Origin: RGIG2094 sp045660065
GTDB lineage: Bacteria > Bacillota > Clostridia > RGIG6154
DNA: 19,713 bases
Direction: 5' to 3'
Assembly (NCBI GenBank): GCA_045660065.1
Contig: JAZRDC010000127.1
Location: 1-19,713 of the forward strand
Below are positions 5,819-13,506 of the stretch, in pieces (position 1 is the first letter of the stretch; the number at the start of each line of letters is the position of its first letter). The position numbers and the translations under genes are program-made. A model generated the notes under the pieces. The model did no database searches, had not been told where the DNA came from, and saw only the letters and a program-made list of their open reading frames with translations.

Positions 5819-7894
5819 TTATTCCTGATGGTTTTTCTTATATTCTTCAGTTACTTTCTGTGTAACATTCGGTGGCGCTTCTTCGTAGCGTACAAATTCT
5901 TGTGTGAATCTTCCTCTTGCCTGAGTCATTGAGCGAAGGTCAATTGCATATTTTGCAAGCTCTGCTGCAGGAACTTCTGCAACTACCTGTTCAATTCCGT
6001 CGCCCTGAGGATTCATACCCAAAACTCTGCCACGACGTTTGTTGATATCGCCGATAACATCGCCCAAATATGAAGAAGGAATATAAACCTCAATTTTGTT
6101 CACAGGCTCAAGTAAAACAGGGTTCGCCTGAGCAATACCGTTTTTGAATGCAAGGTTTGCAGCCATCTTAAATGCCATTTCAGATGAATCAACAGGGTGG
6201 TATGAACCATCTAAAAGTGTTGCCTTTAAGTTTACAACAGGGCAACCTGCGATAACGCCGTGAGCACAAGATTCTAACAAGCCTTTCTCAACAGCAGGGA
6301 AGTAGTTTTTAGGAACGCTTCCGCCGAAGATTTTTTCTTCAAACACAAGTTCTGAACTTTCGCAAGGTTCAAAAGCGATTTTAACATGTCCGTACTGACC
6401 GTGTCCGCCTGATTGTTTCTTATGTTTTCCTTCAACTTCAACACGCTTTCTGATTGCTTCACGATAAGCAACTTTTGGCTCTTCCAAGTTAACTGAAACT
6501 TTGAATTTATCTTTCAATTTGTTAACGATAATATCAAGGTGAGAATCGCCCATACCGCTGATTAAGGTTTGTTTTGTTTCTGAGTTTGTAACAATTTTTA
6601 ATGTCTGATCTTCTTCTCTTATTTTTGCAAGACCCTGACTGATTTTTTCTTCATCACCCTTTTCTTTAGGCAAAATTGCCAAAGTAAGTTGAGGAACAGG
6701 GAAGTCAATTTTATCTAAAAGAACCTGATATGACTGTGAGCATAAAGTATCACCTGTTTTTGTCTGGGTAAGTTTTGGAATTGCACCGATGTCGCCTGCA
6801 GTAATTGCATCTGTTTCAATCTGCTTTTTGCCGCGCATATAGTAAATTTTGCCGACTTTTTCAGCAATCTGTCTGTCAGGATTAAATACGGTTGAATCGG
6901 CCTTTAACACACCTGAGCAAACTTTGACAAATGAAAGTTTGCCAACGAATGGGTCTGCGATTGTTTTAAATACGATAGCTGAAAGTGGGGCATTTTCATC
7001 GCAGGCAATTTCAAGGGAATCTCTTGTGTCAACTTTTGCTGCATATTCAACTTCGGCTTCATCAGGAGATGGGAAGTATTCAATAACTGCATCCAAAAGT
7101 TTTCTGATACTTGCGGCAGTAAATGCTGAGCCGCAAAGTACAGGAGTAATTGAATTTTCTTTCATACCTTGCTTGATAGCCTTCTGGATTTCTTCGTTGG
7201 TAAATTCCTCACCGTCGAAGTATTTGTTCATAAGTTCTTCGCTTGTTTCTGCAACAGCTTCAATAATCATTTCTCTTGCAGGAGCAACTGTGCCAAGAAG
7301 CTCTTCAGGAACAGGAATATCAACAATCTTGTCTCCTTCGAATTTTCTTGCTTCCATTTTTATAACATTAACATAGCCGCAGAATTTATCTCCATCATAC
7401 ATAGGAACATAGAAAGGTGCTATGGTTTTTCCAAAAGAATTTTTAAGTCCGTCTAAAACTTTATTGTAGTCAGCATATTCTTCTTCCATTTTGCTGATAA
7501 ATATAATCTTGGGAATATCTCTCTTATTTGCGATTTTCCATGCAAGTTCTGTTCCGACCTGAACGCCGGTTTTTGCAGTTGCAACGATAATTGCAGCATC
7601 CGAAACTCTTGCTGCCTGTAAAACTTCGCCTTCAAAATCAAAGAATCCGGGAGTATCTAAAATATTGATTTTTTTGTTTTTCCATTCAAGGGGCTGAACT
7701 GTTGTATAAATAGAAATTTTTCTCTTGACTTCTTCAACATCATAGTCAGATGAAGTATTGCCATCTGCGATTTTGCCCAAACGATCGCTACCCTGACCTA
7801 AAAATAACATAGCCTCTGTTAAAGAAGTCTTACCCACACCTCCATGTCCTAATACGCATACATTTCTGATATCTTGTTTTTCGTACGCTTTCAA
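5819..7894 (-). CDS. Elongation factor G-like translational GTPase (EF-G paralogue)
   Basis: A 691-residue protein with the EF-G domain order: G domain (residues 1 to ~280), beta-barrel domain II (~295-385), domain III with KGDEEKISQGLAKI, domain IV (KQSGGHGQYGHVKIAFEP) and domain V (SSYLGDVIGDINKRRGRVLGM). G1 is GHGGVGKT (16-23) and G3 is DTPGF (80-84). G4 is SKME (134-137) instead of NKMD, and the switch I RGIT motif is RKIS (58-61). These changes, and the lack of rpsL/rpsG/tuf neighbours, mark it as an EF-G-like paralogue rather than the main fusA. Its function is unproven; ribosome rescue, recycling or regulation are possible. The start is TTG 7894-7892 because AAAGGAG lies 8 bases upstream; an earlier TTG at 7933 has no ribosome site. 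Confidence 0.88.
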   Translation of the reverse strand: MKAYEKQDIRNVCVLGHGGVGKTSLTEAMLFLGQGSDRLGKIADGNTSSDYDVEEVKRKISIYTTVQPLEWKNKKINILDTPGFFDFEGEVLQAARVSDAAIIVATAKTGVQVGTELAWKIANKRDIPKIIFISKMEEEYADYNKVLDGLKNSFGKTIAPFYVPMYDGDKFCGYVNVIKMEARKFEGDKIVDIPVPEELLGTVAPAREMIIEAVAETSEELMNKYFDGEEFTNEEIQKAIKQGMKENSITPVLCGSAFTAASIRKLLDAVIEYFPSPDEAEVEYAAKVDTRDSLEIACDENAPLSAIVFKTIADPFVGKLSFVKVCSGVLKADSTVFNPDRQIAEKVGKIYYMRGKKQIETDAITAGDIGAIPKLTQTKTGDTLCSQSYQVLLDKIDFPVPQLTLAILPKEKGDEEKISQGLAKIREEDQTLKIVTNSETKQTLISGMGDSHLDIIVNKLKDKFKVSVNLEEPKVAYREAIRKRVEVEGKHKKQSGGHGQYGHVKIAFEPCESSELVFEEKIFGGSVPKNYFPAVEKGLLESCAHGVIAGCPVVNLKATLLDGSYHPVDSSEMAFKMAANLAFKNGIAQANPVLLEPVNKIEVYIPSSYLGDVIGDINKRRGRVLGMNPQGDGIEQVVAEVPAAELAKYAIDLRSMTQARGRFTQEFVRYEEAPPNVTQKVTEEYKKNHQE

Positions 7895-8047
7895 AAAAAT
7901 CACTCCTTTAGTAGTTTTATTGTGTGCACTCAAAGTGCAATATAACTTGTGTTTTCTATATGCATATATGTCTTTCCTTTTTATCCTTTTAGATTTTTTT
8001 CGTCATTTTGCACAAATAAATCTTAAATTTTATACAAATGGCACAAT

Positions 8048-8082
8048 AAAAACAGGGCAAAGACAATGCTTTGCCCTGTTTT
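8048..8082 (-). terminator. Terminator of the tiny-peptide operon
   Basis: AAAACAGGGCAAAG pairs perfectly with CTTTGCCCTGTTTT (14 pairs, 6-base loop), followed on the minus strand by TATTG after a U run. It begins 7 bases past the stop of the gene at 8089-8229. It also fences off the EF-G-like gene downstream. Confidence 0.9.
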
Positions 8083-8088
8083 GAAATG

Positions 8089-8229
8089 TTAGCAGCAACC
8101 GCCACCAAATATGTTAGAGTTGTTGTTGTTTCCGCCTGTGAGCCAGCAAATTACGATTATTGCAATAATAATCCAGATCCAGGAATCAACTCCGTTATTG
8201 TAACCGTTGCAGCATGATAAGTCTGACAT
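8089..8229 (-). CDS. 46-residue Gly/Asn/Cys-rich single-pass membrane peptide
   Basis: A short gene with the ideal ribosome site GGAGGTAAATTTATG (6-base spacing) and a strong terminator 7 bases after its stop, so it is very likely real. The product starts MSDLSCCNGYNNG, has a hydrophobic, Trp-containing helix WIWIIIAIIVICWL (about 17-30), then an Asn- and Gly-rich tail with terminal Cys-Cys (GGNNNNSNIFGGGCC). The layout (polar Cys-containing head, one membrane helix, Gly/Cys end) resembles small YjcZ-like proteins of spore formers, but this is resemblance of type, not a proven family match. It is the second gene of an operon; the first encodes a similar 37-residue peptide 21 bases upstream. 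Function unknown; a membrane or spore-envelope location is plausible. Confidence 0.8.
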   Translation of the reverse strand: MSDLSCCNGYNNGVDSWIWIIIAIIVICWLTGGNNNNSNIFGGGCC

Positions 8230-8250
8230 AAATTTACCTCCAAAAATTAA

Positions 8251-8364
8251 TTAGCAACCGCGTCCCATATTCTTTTCGCATCCGTTTCCACACCAGAAGA
8301 GAAGCAAAAACAGAATAATGAACCACAAGATTGTGTCCTGATCAAAACCACCTAATAATGACAT
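8251..8364 (-). CDS. 37-residue single-pass membrane peptide with Cys/Gly tail
   Basis: First gene of the tiny-peptide pair. AAAAGGAGGTAGTTTTAATG gives a near-perfect ribosome site 8 bases before the ATG. The product starts MSLLGGFDQD, then a membrane helix TILWFIILFLLLFW (11-24), then CGNGCEKNMGRGC with three Cys. It shares its plan with the following 46-residue peptide: MS start, acidic turn, Trp-flanked helix and a Gly/Cys end, which suggests they arose by duplication or work together. It is too short for most automatic gene callers. Function unknown; YjcZ-like small spore membrane proteins are the closest comparison I can offer. Confidence 0.75.
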   Translation of the reverse strand: MSLLGGFDQDTILWFIILFLLLFWCGNGCEKNMGRGC

Positions 8365-8389
8365 TAAAACTACCTCCTTTTCGATATAT

Positions 8390-8418
8390 CTTATGTGCAA
8401 AAAAAATATGTGTTACAA
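8390..8418 (-). promoter_or_regulatory. Predicted promoter of the tiny-peptide operon
   Basis: On the minus strand TTGTAA (8413-8418), a 17-base spacer, then CATAAG (8390-8395), 26 bases before the first start codon. The -35 sits in one arm of a perfect 7-base inverted repeat (GTTACAA 8412-8418, TTGTAAC 8434-8440). The -10 is weak. Confidence 0.45.
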
Positions 8419-8433
8419 AAATGTGTGTAATAC

Positions 8434-8462
8434 TTGTAACTTTTATAAAAAAGTTGTATAAT
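8434..8462 (+). promoter_or_regulatory. Predicted promoter of the AEC transporter operon
   Basis: TTGTAA (8434-8439), a 17-base spacer and TATAAT (8457-8462), 31 bases before the transporter start. The -35 is the mirror image of the opposing promoter's -35, both lying in the arms of the same inverted repeat. Confidence 0.7.
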
Positions 8463-8492
8463 TAAAAAAATGGCAGAAAGGAAGAAGGAAAA

Positions 8493-9410
8493 ATGCTTGA
8501 AAATATGTTAACAGTTGGAAGTAATGTGTTGGTTTTGTTTATCCTTATAGCAGTAGGGTATATGAGCAACAAAACAAAAATGTTAAAATCTGAATCAATA
8601 AAAGATATGACAAACTTTGTTTTGTATATTGTAACACCTTGCGTTATAATAAACTCTTACCAAAGAGAATTTGACAGCCAAATGTTGGTTGGTCTTGCAA
8701 TAACTCTTGCGGCAGCATTTTTATCTTTTGCTTTAAATATTCTTATGTCACATCTTTTAGTAAAAGACCGTGATAGTCGAGTTGAAAAAACACTAAGATT
8801 CGGGGCTGTTTTTTCAAACTGCGGATATATGTCATTGCCGCTTCAACAAGCGATGCTGGGCGAAACAGGGGTGTTTTACGGTGCTACATATGTTACCGTT
8901 TTTCAGATAGTACTGTGGACATACGGAGTTGTTGTAATGAGCGGAAATATAAAAAGTATATCGCTTAAAAAAATTGTAATAAACCCCGGTGTTATGGGTA
9001 CAGTTGCGGGAATAGTATTTTTTGTTTGCTCAATATCAATTCCTTTTTCCATAATTGAACCAATGAAGCATCTTGCGGCTTTAAATACACCAATTCCAAT
9101 GATTATAGTAGGATATCATCTTGCGGGGGCAAGTTTTAAAATTAAAGGATTGTCGGCGTATGTGGCGATTATATTAAGACTTATTGTGTTTCCACTTTTA
9201 ATGATTTTAGGTCTTTGGCTTTGTGGTATTACAGGTGATATTATGGTGGCGTGTACCATTGCGGCATCTGCCCCTGTTGCTGCGGCAACAACAATGTTTT
9301 CGGAAAAATTTGGCGGAGACACATCACTGTCGGCAACCATGGTGTCAGTTACAACTCTTTTGTCAATTATCACTATGCCGCTGGTTGTAGGATTTTCTGC
9401 AATGTTATAA
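8493..9410 (+). CDS. AEC-family (auxin efflux carrier-like) membrane transporter
   Basis: A 305-residue membrane protein with about ten hydrophobic segments in two halves, the fold of the bile acid/auxin carrier type. Family signs are VLFILIAVGYMSNKTKML (14-31), the T-P motif in VLYIVTPCVII (43-53), the broken helix FSNCGYMSLPL (107-117) and, in the second half, AASAPVAAATTMF (257-269). Bacterial members typically export or import organic acids such as malate, but the substrate cannot be told from sequence. AAGGA-rich sequence (8478-8489) precedes the ATG. It is the first gene of a probable five-gene operon; the next gene starts 41 bases after its stop. Divergent from the tiny-peptide genes across a shared inverted repeat. 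Confidence 0.88.
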   Translation: MLENMLTVGSNVLVLFILIAVGYMSNKTKMLKSESIKDMTNFVLYIVTPCVIINSYQREFDSQMLVGLAITLAAAFLSFALNILMSHLLVKDRDSRVEKTLRFGAVFSNCGYMSLPLQQAMLGETGVFYGATYVTVFQIVLWTYGVVVMSGNIKSISLKKIVINPGVMGTVAGIVFFVCSISIPFSIIEPMKHLAALNTPIPMIIVGYHLAGASFKIKGLSAYVAIILRLIVFPLLMILGLWLCGITGDIMVACTIAASAPVAAATTMFSEKFGGDTSLSATMVSVTTLLSIITMPLVVGFSAML

Positions 9411-9451
9411 TAAATGTTATACTTTAGAATTTTGAAAGGTAGTATCAGAAA

Positions 9452-9967
9452 ATGCAAAAATTATTAGTTGTAGTAGATATGCAAAAAGACTTTATTGACG
9501 GAGCACTTGGAACTTCAGAGGCTCAGAAAATAGTTGGAAATGTAAAAGAAAAAATAGAAAATTTTGACGGTGATGTGGTATTTACATTAGATACTCATTC
9601 TGAAATATATTTACATACCCAGGAAGGAAAAAATCTCCCTGTTGAGCATTGCATAAAGGGTACACCTGGTTGGGAACTTGATGAAAACCTTAAAGATTTG
9701 GCTAAAGCCAGACGAATATTTGAAAAGCCCACTTTCGGCAGTGTTGAACTTGCAGAATATGTGGCATCGAAAGATTATACAGAAGTGGAACTTATCGGAC
9801 TTTGCACCGATATCTGCGTTATATCAAATGCTATGTTAATAAAGGCATTTTTGCCTGAGGTTAAAGTTTTAGTTGATGCATCCTGTTGTGCAGGGGTAAC
9901 ACCCCAAAGCCATAATAATGCACTCTCTGCAATGGCTATGTGTCAGATTGAAATCAAAAACCATTAA
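9452..9967 (+). CDS. Nicotinamidase-like cysteine hydrolase (isochorismatase fold)
   Basis: A 171-residue cytoplasmic hydrolase. The likely reaction is nicotinamide to nicotinate plus ammonia, feeding NAD salvage. The catalytic triad is visible: D9 (VVVDMQKDFI), K92 (FEKPTFGS) and C122 (GLCTDICVI). The metal-binding set of nicotinamidases is also present: D47 and H49 (FTLDTHSEIYLHT) and H66 (VEHCIKGTPGWEL). These ligands argue for nicotinamidase over isochorismatase or carbamoylsarcosine hydrolase, but the protein is shorter than typical PncA and the substrate is not certain. GAAAGG lies about 13 bases before the ATG, a rather long spacing. Its place between a transporter and a glycosidase does not explain its role. 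Confidence 0.82.
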   Translation: MQKLLVVVDMQKDFIDGALGTSEAQKIVGNVKEKIENFDGDVVFTLDTHSEIYLHTQEGKNLPVEHCIKGTPGWELDENLKDLAKARRIFEKPTFGSVELAEYVASKDYTEVELIGLCTDICVISNAMLIKAFLPEVKVLVDASCCAGVTPQSHNNALSAMAMCQIEIKNH

Positions 9968-9988
9968 ATTATTATTGGAGGAACAGAT

Positions 9989-11689
9989 ATGTTAAAAACA
10001 AAAATTGTATCATCACAAATCAAGGCTTTTATTGATGACAGTATTGATTCTTTTGCGGAGTTTAAAAAAGGCTCTGCACTTTTAGGAGAAAAGTATTCAT
10101 TTCAGTTGTTATATGTAGATGAAGGAGATGGAGACTTACCGAGTCGTCCCATTTGTTCTTATAAATTAGAAGGAGATCTTGCGCCATATATCACAATTCG
10201 AGATGTGAGAAATGTTCCCGTTGACCATCCTACACATGAATATTGGGGATACGATTCACAGTATGTAAGAACAACACCCGGAATTTATCCTGATATTTTA
10301 ACTCCACTTCGTTATAACGGGCAGGTAGTTATAGGTAAAGATAAACTCCGCTCATTATGGTTTGAAGTAGACATTCCAAAAGATTTTAAAGGCGACGGAA
10401 AACTTAAGTTTTCACTTTATCTTTCAAGTGCAAGTGTGGGTGATACTAAAAGTCTTGTTTTTGAAAATCAGCCACCAATTTCAGAAAATGAGTTTGAAAT
10501 TGATTTAATTCCTGCAGTTTTGCCGGAACAGAAAACATTGTTCACCCAGTGGTTTTATCCTGATTGCCTTGCATCATATTATGATATTGAAGCCTGGTCG
10601 GACAGACATTTTGAGATTGTAGAAAAACACCTTAAAGGATATGCTGCTCGTGGCAGAAATATGATTTACACACCTGTTTTTACACCTGCGCTCAATGTTG
10701 TTCCGCCATATTTAAGAAAACCTTGCCAACTTGTTCAGGTGGAAGTTAATAACGGAGAATATTCATTTGATTTCTCGCTTCTTGACAGATGGATAGATAT
10801 GGTTGACAGAGTGGGTATAAAATATATTGAAATTTCGCATTTCTTTCATCAGGATATTCAACATTCTGCAAAAGTTTATGCAACTGTAGATGGCGAGTAT
10901 AAACTTCTTTTCGGGTGGGATACTCTGGCACTTTCTGATGAATACATAGGCTTTTTGCGTCAGATGCTTACCGAAATGCTTCAGCATCTTAAAAATCGCG
11001 GAGATGACAAAAGATGCTACTTCCATATTGCAGACGAGCCTAATGAGAAAACCCTTGATAAGTATATAAAAATGAAAGAAGCAATTGCTGATATTATAAA
11101 AGGATATCCTGTAATGGACGCACTTTCAAATATTGAATTTTACGAATCAGGGGCAGTGGAAATTCCTGTACCTTGCACTTCACACGCATATCCTTTTATT
11201 GAAAAAGGAATTGGTGAACTTTGGATTTATTATGCCTGCAATCAGGTTATTGGTTATTCAAACTGCTATTTGTCAATGCCATCATGGCGTACCCGTTCAC
11301 TTGGTATGCAAATTTACAAGTACAACTTACAAGGGTTCCTTCATTGGGGATATAATTATTATAACAACCGTGCATCAGGAGATGCTATAAATCCTTATAT
11401 GGATTTAGGCGGTGAGGATTGGGTTTGCGCAGGTGATACATTTATGGTATATCCTGATTCAAAGGGAGATGCTCTTGAATCAATCCGTATTATGACAATG
11501 GAAGAAGCAATGCAGGATATCAGGGCAATGCAACTTTGCGAAAAATACTATTCTCATGAAGAAGTTGTTGCGGCAATAGAAGAAGAACTCGGCGAGCCTG
11601 TAACACTTGAAAGATGTACTCACAGTGAAGACGAAATGCTGAGAGTCCGTGAAAAAATCAATCGTATGATTGCGGAAAAAATAAAATAA
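9989..11689 (+). CDS. DUF4091 / GH123-like glycoside hydrolase
   Basis: A 566-residue protein without a signal peptide, so presumably cytoplasmic. Residues ~1-175 form a beta-rich N-terminal domain. From ~180 follows a barrel domain with TLFTQWFYPDCLA (183-195), IEISHFF (280-286) and the adjacent acid pair FHIADEPNEKTL (D349-E350). It ends with the DUF4091 signature GFLHWGYNYY (449-458) and SIRIMTMEEAMQDIRAMQL, equivalent to the SIRLEML/EDYEYL ending of that family. GH123 N-acetyl-beta-galactosaminidases use such an Asp-Glu pair in substrate-assisted catalysis, so N-acetylhexosamine cleavage is the leading guess. GGAGG lies 8 bases before the ATG. It is 21 bases after the amidase and 10 bases before the glycosyltransferase. 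Confidence 0.8.
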   Translation: MLKTKIVSSQIKAFIDDSIDSFAEFKKGSALLGEKYSFQLLYVDEGDGDLPSRPICSYKLEGDLAPYITIRDVRNVPVDHPTHEYWGYDSQYVRTTPGIYPDILTPLRYNGQVVIGKDKLRSLWFEVDIPKDFKGDGKLKFSLYLSSASVGDTKSLVFENQPPISENEFEIDLIPAVLPEQKTLFTQWFYPDCLASYYDIEAWSDRHFEIVEKHLKGYAARGRNMIYTPVFTPALNVVPPYLRKPCQLVQVEVNNGEYSFDFSLLDRWIDMVDRVGIKYIEISHFFHQDIQHSAKVYATVDGEYKLLFGWDTLALSDEYIGFLRQMLTEMLQHLKNRGDDKRCYFHIADEPNEKTLDKYIKMKEAIADIIKGYPVMDALSNIEFYESGAVEIPVPCTSHAYPFIEKGIGELWIYYACNQVIGYSNCYLSMPSWRTRSLGMQIYKYNLQGFLHWGYNYYNNRASGDAINPYMDLGGEDWVCAGDTFMVYPDSKGDALESIRIMTMEEAMQDIRAMQLCEKYYSHEEVVAAIEEELGEPVTLERCTHSEDEMLRVREKINRMIAEKIK

Positions 11690-11699
11690 AGGTGAGAAA

Positions 11700-12806
11700 A
11701 TGAAAGTATTGATTCTTACAGTTCCTACCGGTGGCGGTCATATGTCAACGGGCAGGGCAATAGAAAAATATTTGTCAGAGCGTGGACATCAGGCGAGAAT
11801 GCTTGATGTGTATAAGTATGTCAGTAAAGTAATAGGTGGCGGAGTTGAAAAAGGATATCTTGCATCAACGAAATATGCGCCTAATGTATACGGTAAATTT
11901 TATCGTTTTGCCGAAAAAAGCGCCGCATATGATAAATTTAATATGTTCAAAGCCGCAAACAGCGTAATGAGAATTAAATTTGAGAAATATGTCCGTGCCA
12001 TAAATCCTGATGTGATTGTTTCGACCCATGTGTTTGCAGCACAACTGACAGATGCTTTAAGCGACGAATTGCTTGAAAAAATCACCACAATCGGCATTAT
12101 TACCGACTATACAATTCATCCTTTCTGGAATGAAACAAATATGGATTACTATGTTACGGCTTCTGAACTTTTAAACTTTCAGGCGACAAAAAAAGAAATG
12201 TCTTTAGAAAAAATCAAGCCTTTCGGTATACCAATAGACGAAAGTTTTGCCGAAAAAATGCCAAAATCAGAAGCAAGAAAACTTCTGGGACTGGAAGATA
12301 AAGATACTGTGCTTGTAATGAGCGGCTCTATGGGTTTTGGCAAAGTTTTAAAAAGAATTAAAGAACTTGACGCTTTAGATATTGATTTTCAGATGATTGT
12401 TGTTTGTGGGAATAACAAAACTTTAAAAAACAGAGTTGACAGCCTTATTACACGAAAAAACATCTTGTGCTTCGGGTATGCAAACAATGTTGATGTGTTA
12501 ATGGATGCATCTGATTGCGTTATCACAAAACCCGGCGGACTTACAGTTTCAGAGGGATTGGCAAAAGGTATGCCACTTATTCTGATAAATCCTATTCCGG
12601 GCCAGGAAGACAGAAATGTAGAATTTCTGCTTAACAACGGTATGGCACAACTTGTAACTTCCACATATCCCGTTGACGAGGCAATTTATCAGCTTTTTAA
12701 CAACGAATGGAAAATCAAAAATCTTCCTGAGGGTATTAAATATATCGGAAAACCCTATGCAACAAGAGATTTGTGCGAATTTATTTTAGGACTTGAAAAG
12801 AGGTAG
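11700..12806 (+). CDS. Glycolipid glycosyltransferase, MGDG-synthase/UgtP-like (GT28)
   Basis: A 368-residue membrane-associated GT-B glycosyltransferase. Related enzymes transfer glucose or galactose from a UDP-sugar to diacylglycerol (UgtP, MGDG synthase); MurG is a more distant relative. The N-terminal domain has VPTGGGHMSTGRAIEKYL with GGGH (11-14), typical of the MGDG-synthase N-terminal family, and TDYTIHPFW (135-143). The C-terminal domain has VMSGSMGFGK (206-215), the nucleotide-sugar motif TKPGGLTVSEGLAKGMPLI (276-294) and PGQEDRN (300-306). AAGGTGAG precedes the ATG. Length and motifs are complete. A role in making membrane glycolipid or lipoteichoic-acid anchor is inferred; the acceptor is unknown. 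Confidence 0.87.
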   Translation: MKVLILTVPTGGGHMSTGRAIEKYLSERGHQARMLDVYKYVSKVIGGGVEKGYLASTKYAPNVYGKFYRFAEKSAAYDKFNMFKAANSVMRIKFEKYVRAINPDVIVSTHVFAAQLTDALSDELLEKITTIGIITDYTIHPFWNETNMDYYVTASELLNFQATKKEMSLEKIKPFGIPIDESFAEKMPKSEARKLLGLEDKDTVLVMSGSMGFGKVLKRIKELDALDIDFQMIVVCGNNKTLKNRVDSLITRKNILCFGYANNVDVLMDASDCVITKPGGLTVSEGLAKGMPLILINPIPGQEDRNVEFLLNNGMAQLVTSTYPVDEAIYQLFNNEWKIKNLPEGIKYIGKPYATRDLCEFILGLEKR

Positions 12807-12810
12807 TTAA

Positions 12811-13506
12811 ATGTTTGAAAAATCCCTTTATCGTAAAGCAAGAATTCAGATGAATATTGGCAATGAGATAAAAGGTCTTGAAATTTTATCAAAACTTATG
12901 AAAAAAAAGCCAAATATTGAAATGAAAGTGTTTTATGCTTTTTATCTTATGAAACATGGGCGTTTCAAAGAGGCAAGAAGTGTTTTTGATGAATATATTT
13001 TCCCCTTTGAAAAAGATATAAAAAAATCCTCAAAAGATACAAAGGTTCAGGTTAAGCAAAATTATGCTCTTTTGCTCTGGAAAGAGGGAAATTTAAGCGA
13101 GGCTATCAAAATTACCGAAGAAATCATAAAAGAATATAAAAATACCGTTGTTTACGGAAACCTTGGGTATTTTTATGTTTTAGACGGTCAGAAGGAAAAG
13201 GCTCTTGAATTTAACTTGGAGGCCTATGATTTTGCACCGGACGATATGGTTATCTGCGATAATCTTGCATATAGTTATTACTTAAACGAAGATTACGATA
13301 AAGCGGAAGAAATATATGAGTCTATGCATAGCAAAAAAAATCCTCCGTCATTTCCGGAAGGGTATTATAATTATGGACTTGTTGTCTTGAAAAAAGGCGA
13401 TAAAGAAAAAGCAAAAGAACTTTTTGAAAAAGCCCTTTTGCAGAAATTTTCTAATTTGTCTGATCTTGATAAAGAAACTGTTGAAAAAGCACTTGAAAAC
13501 CTTTAA
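12811..13506 (+). CDS. Tetratricopeptide-repeat protein
   Basis: A 231-residue soluble, helix-rich protein with no signal peptide. Degenerate TPR units occur at about 83-110 (NYALLLWKEGNLSEAIKITE), 114-145 (GNLGYFYVLDGQKEKALEFN), 148-176 (CDNLAYSYYLNEDYDKAEEI) and 184-214 (YYNYGLVVLKKGDKEKAKEL). Such repeats mediate protein-protein contacts; no enzymatic motif is seen. The start is 4 bases after the glycosyltransferase stop, with AGAGG inside that gene's end, so translation is probably coupled and it may assist the transferase. Its stop overlaps the stop of the convergent pseudouridine synthase gene by 4 bases. Confidence 0.85.
   Translation: MFEKSLYRKARIQMNIGNEIKGLEILSKLMKKKPNIEMKVFYAFYLMKHGRFKEARSVFDEYIFPFEKDIKKSSKDTKVQVKQNYALLLWKEGNLSEAIKITEEIIKEYKNTVVYGNLGYFYVLDGQKEKALEFNLEAYDFAPDDMVICDNLAYSYYLNEDYDKAEEIYESMHSKKNPPSFPEGYYNYGLVVLKKGDKEKAKELFEKALLQKFSNLSDLDKETVEKALENL

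Noticed and set aside
6849..7376. 175-codon plus-strand open frame inside the EF-G-like gene
   Set aside because: It is a Ser/Ala-rich mirror of a conserved coding gene with no recognisable domain; a codon-bias shadow.
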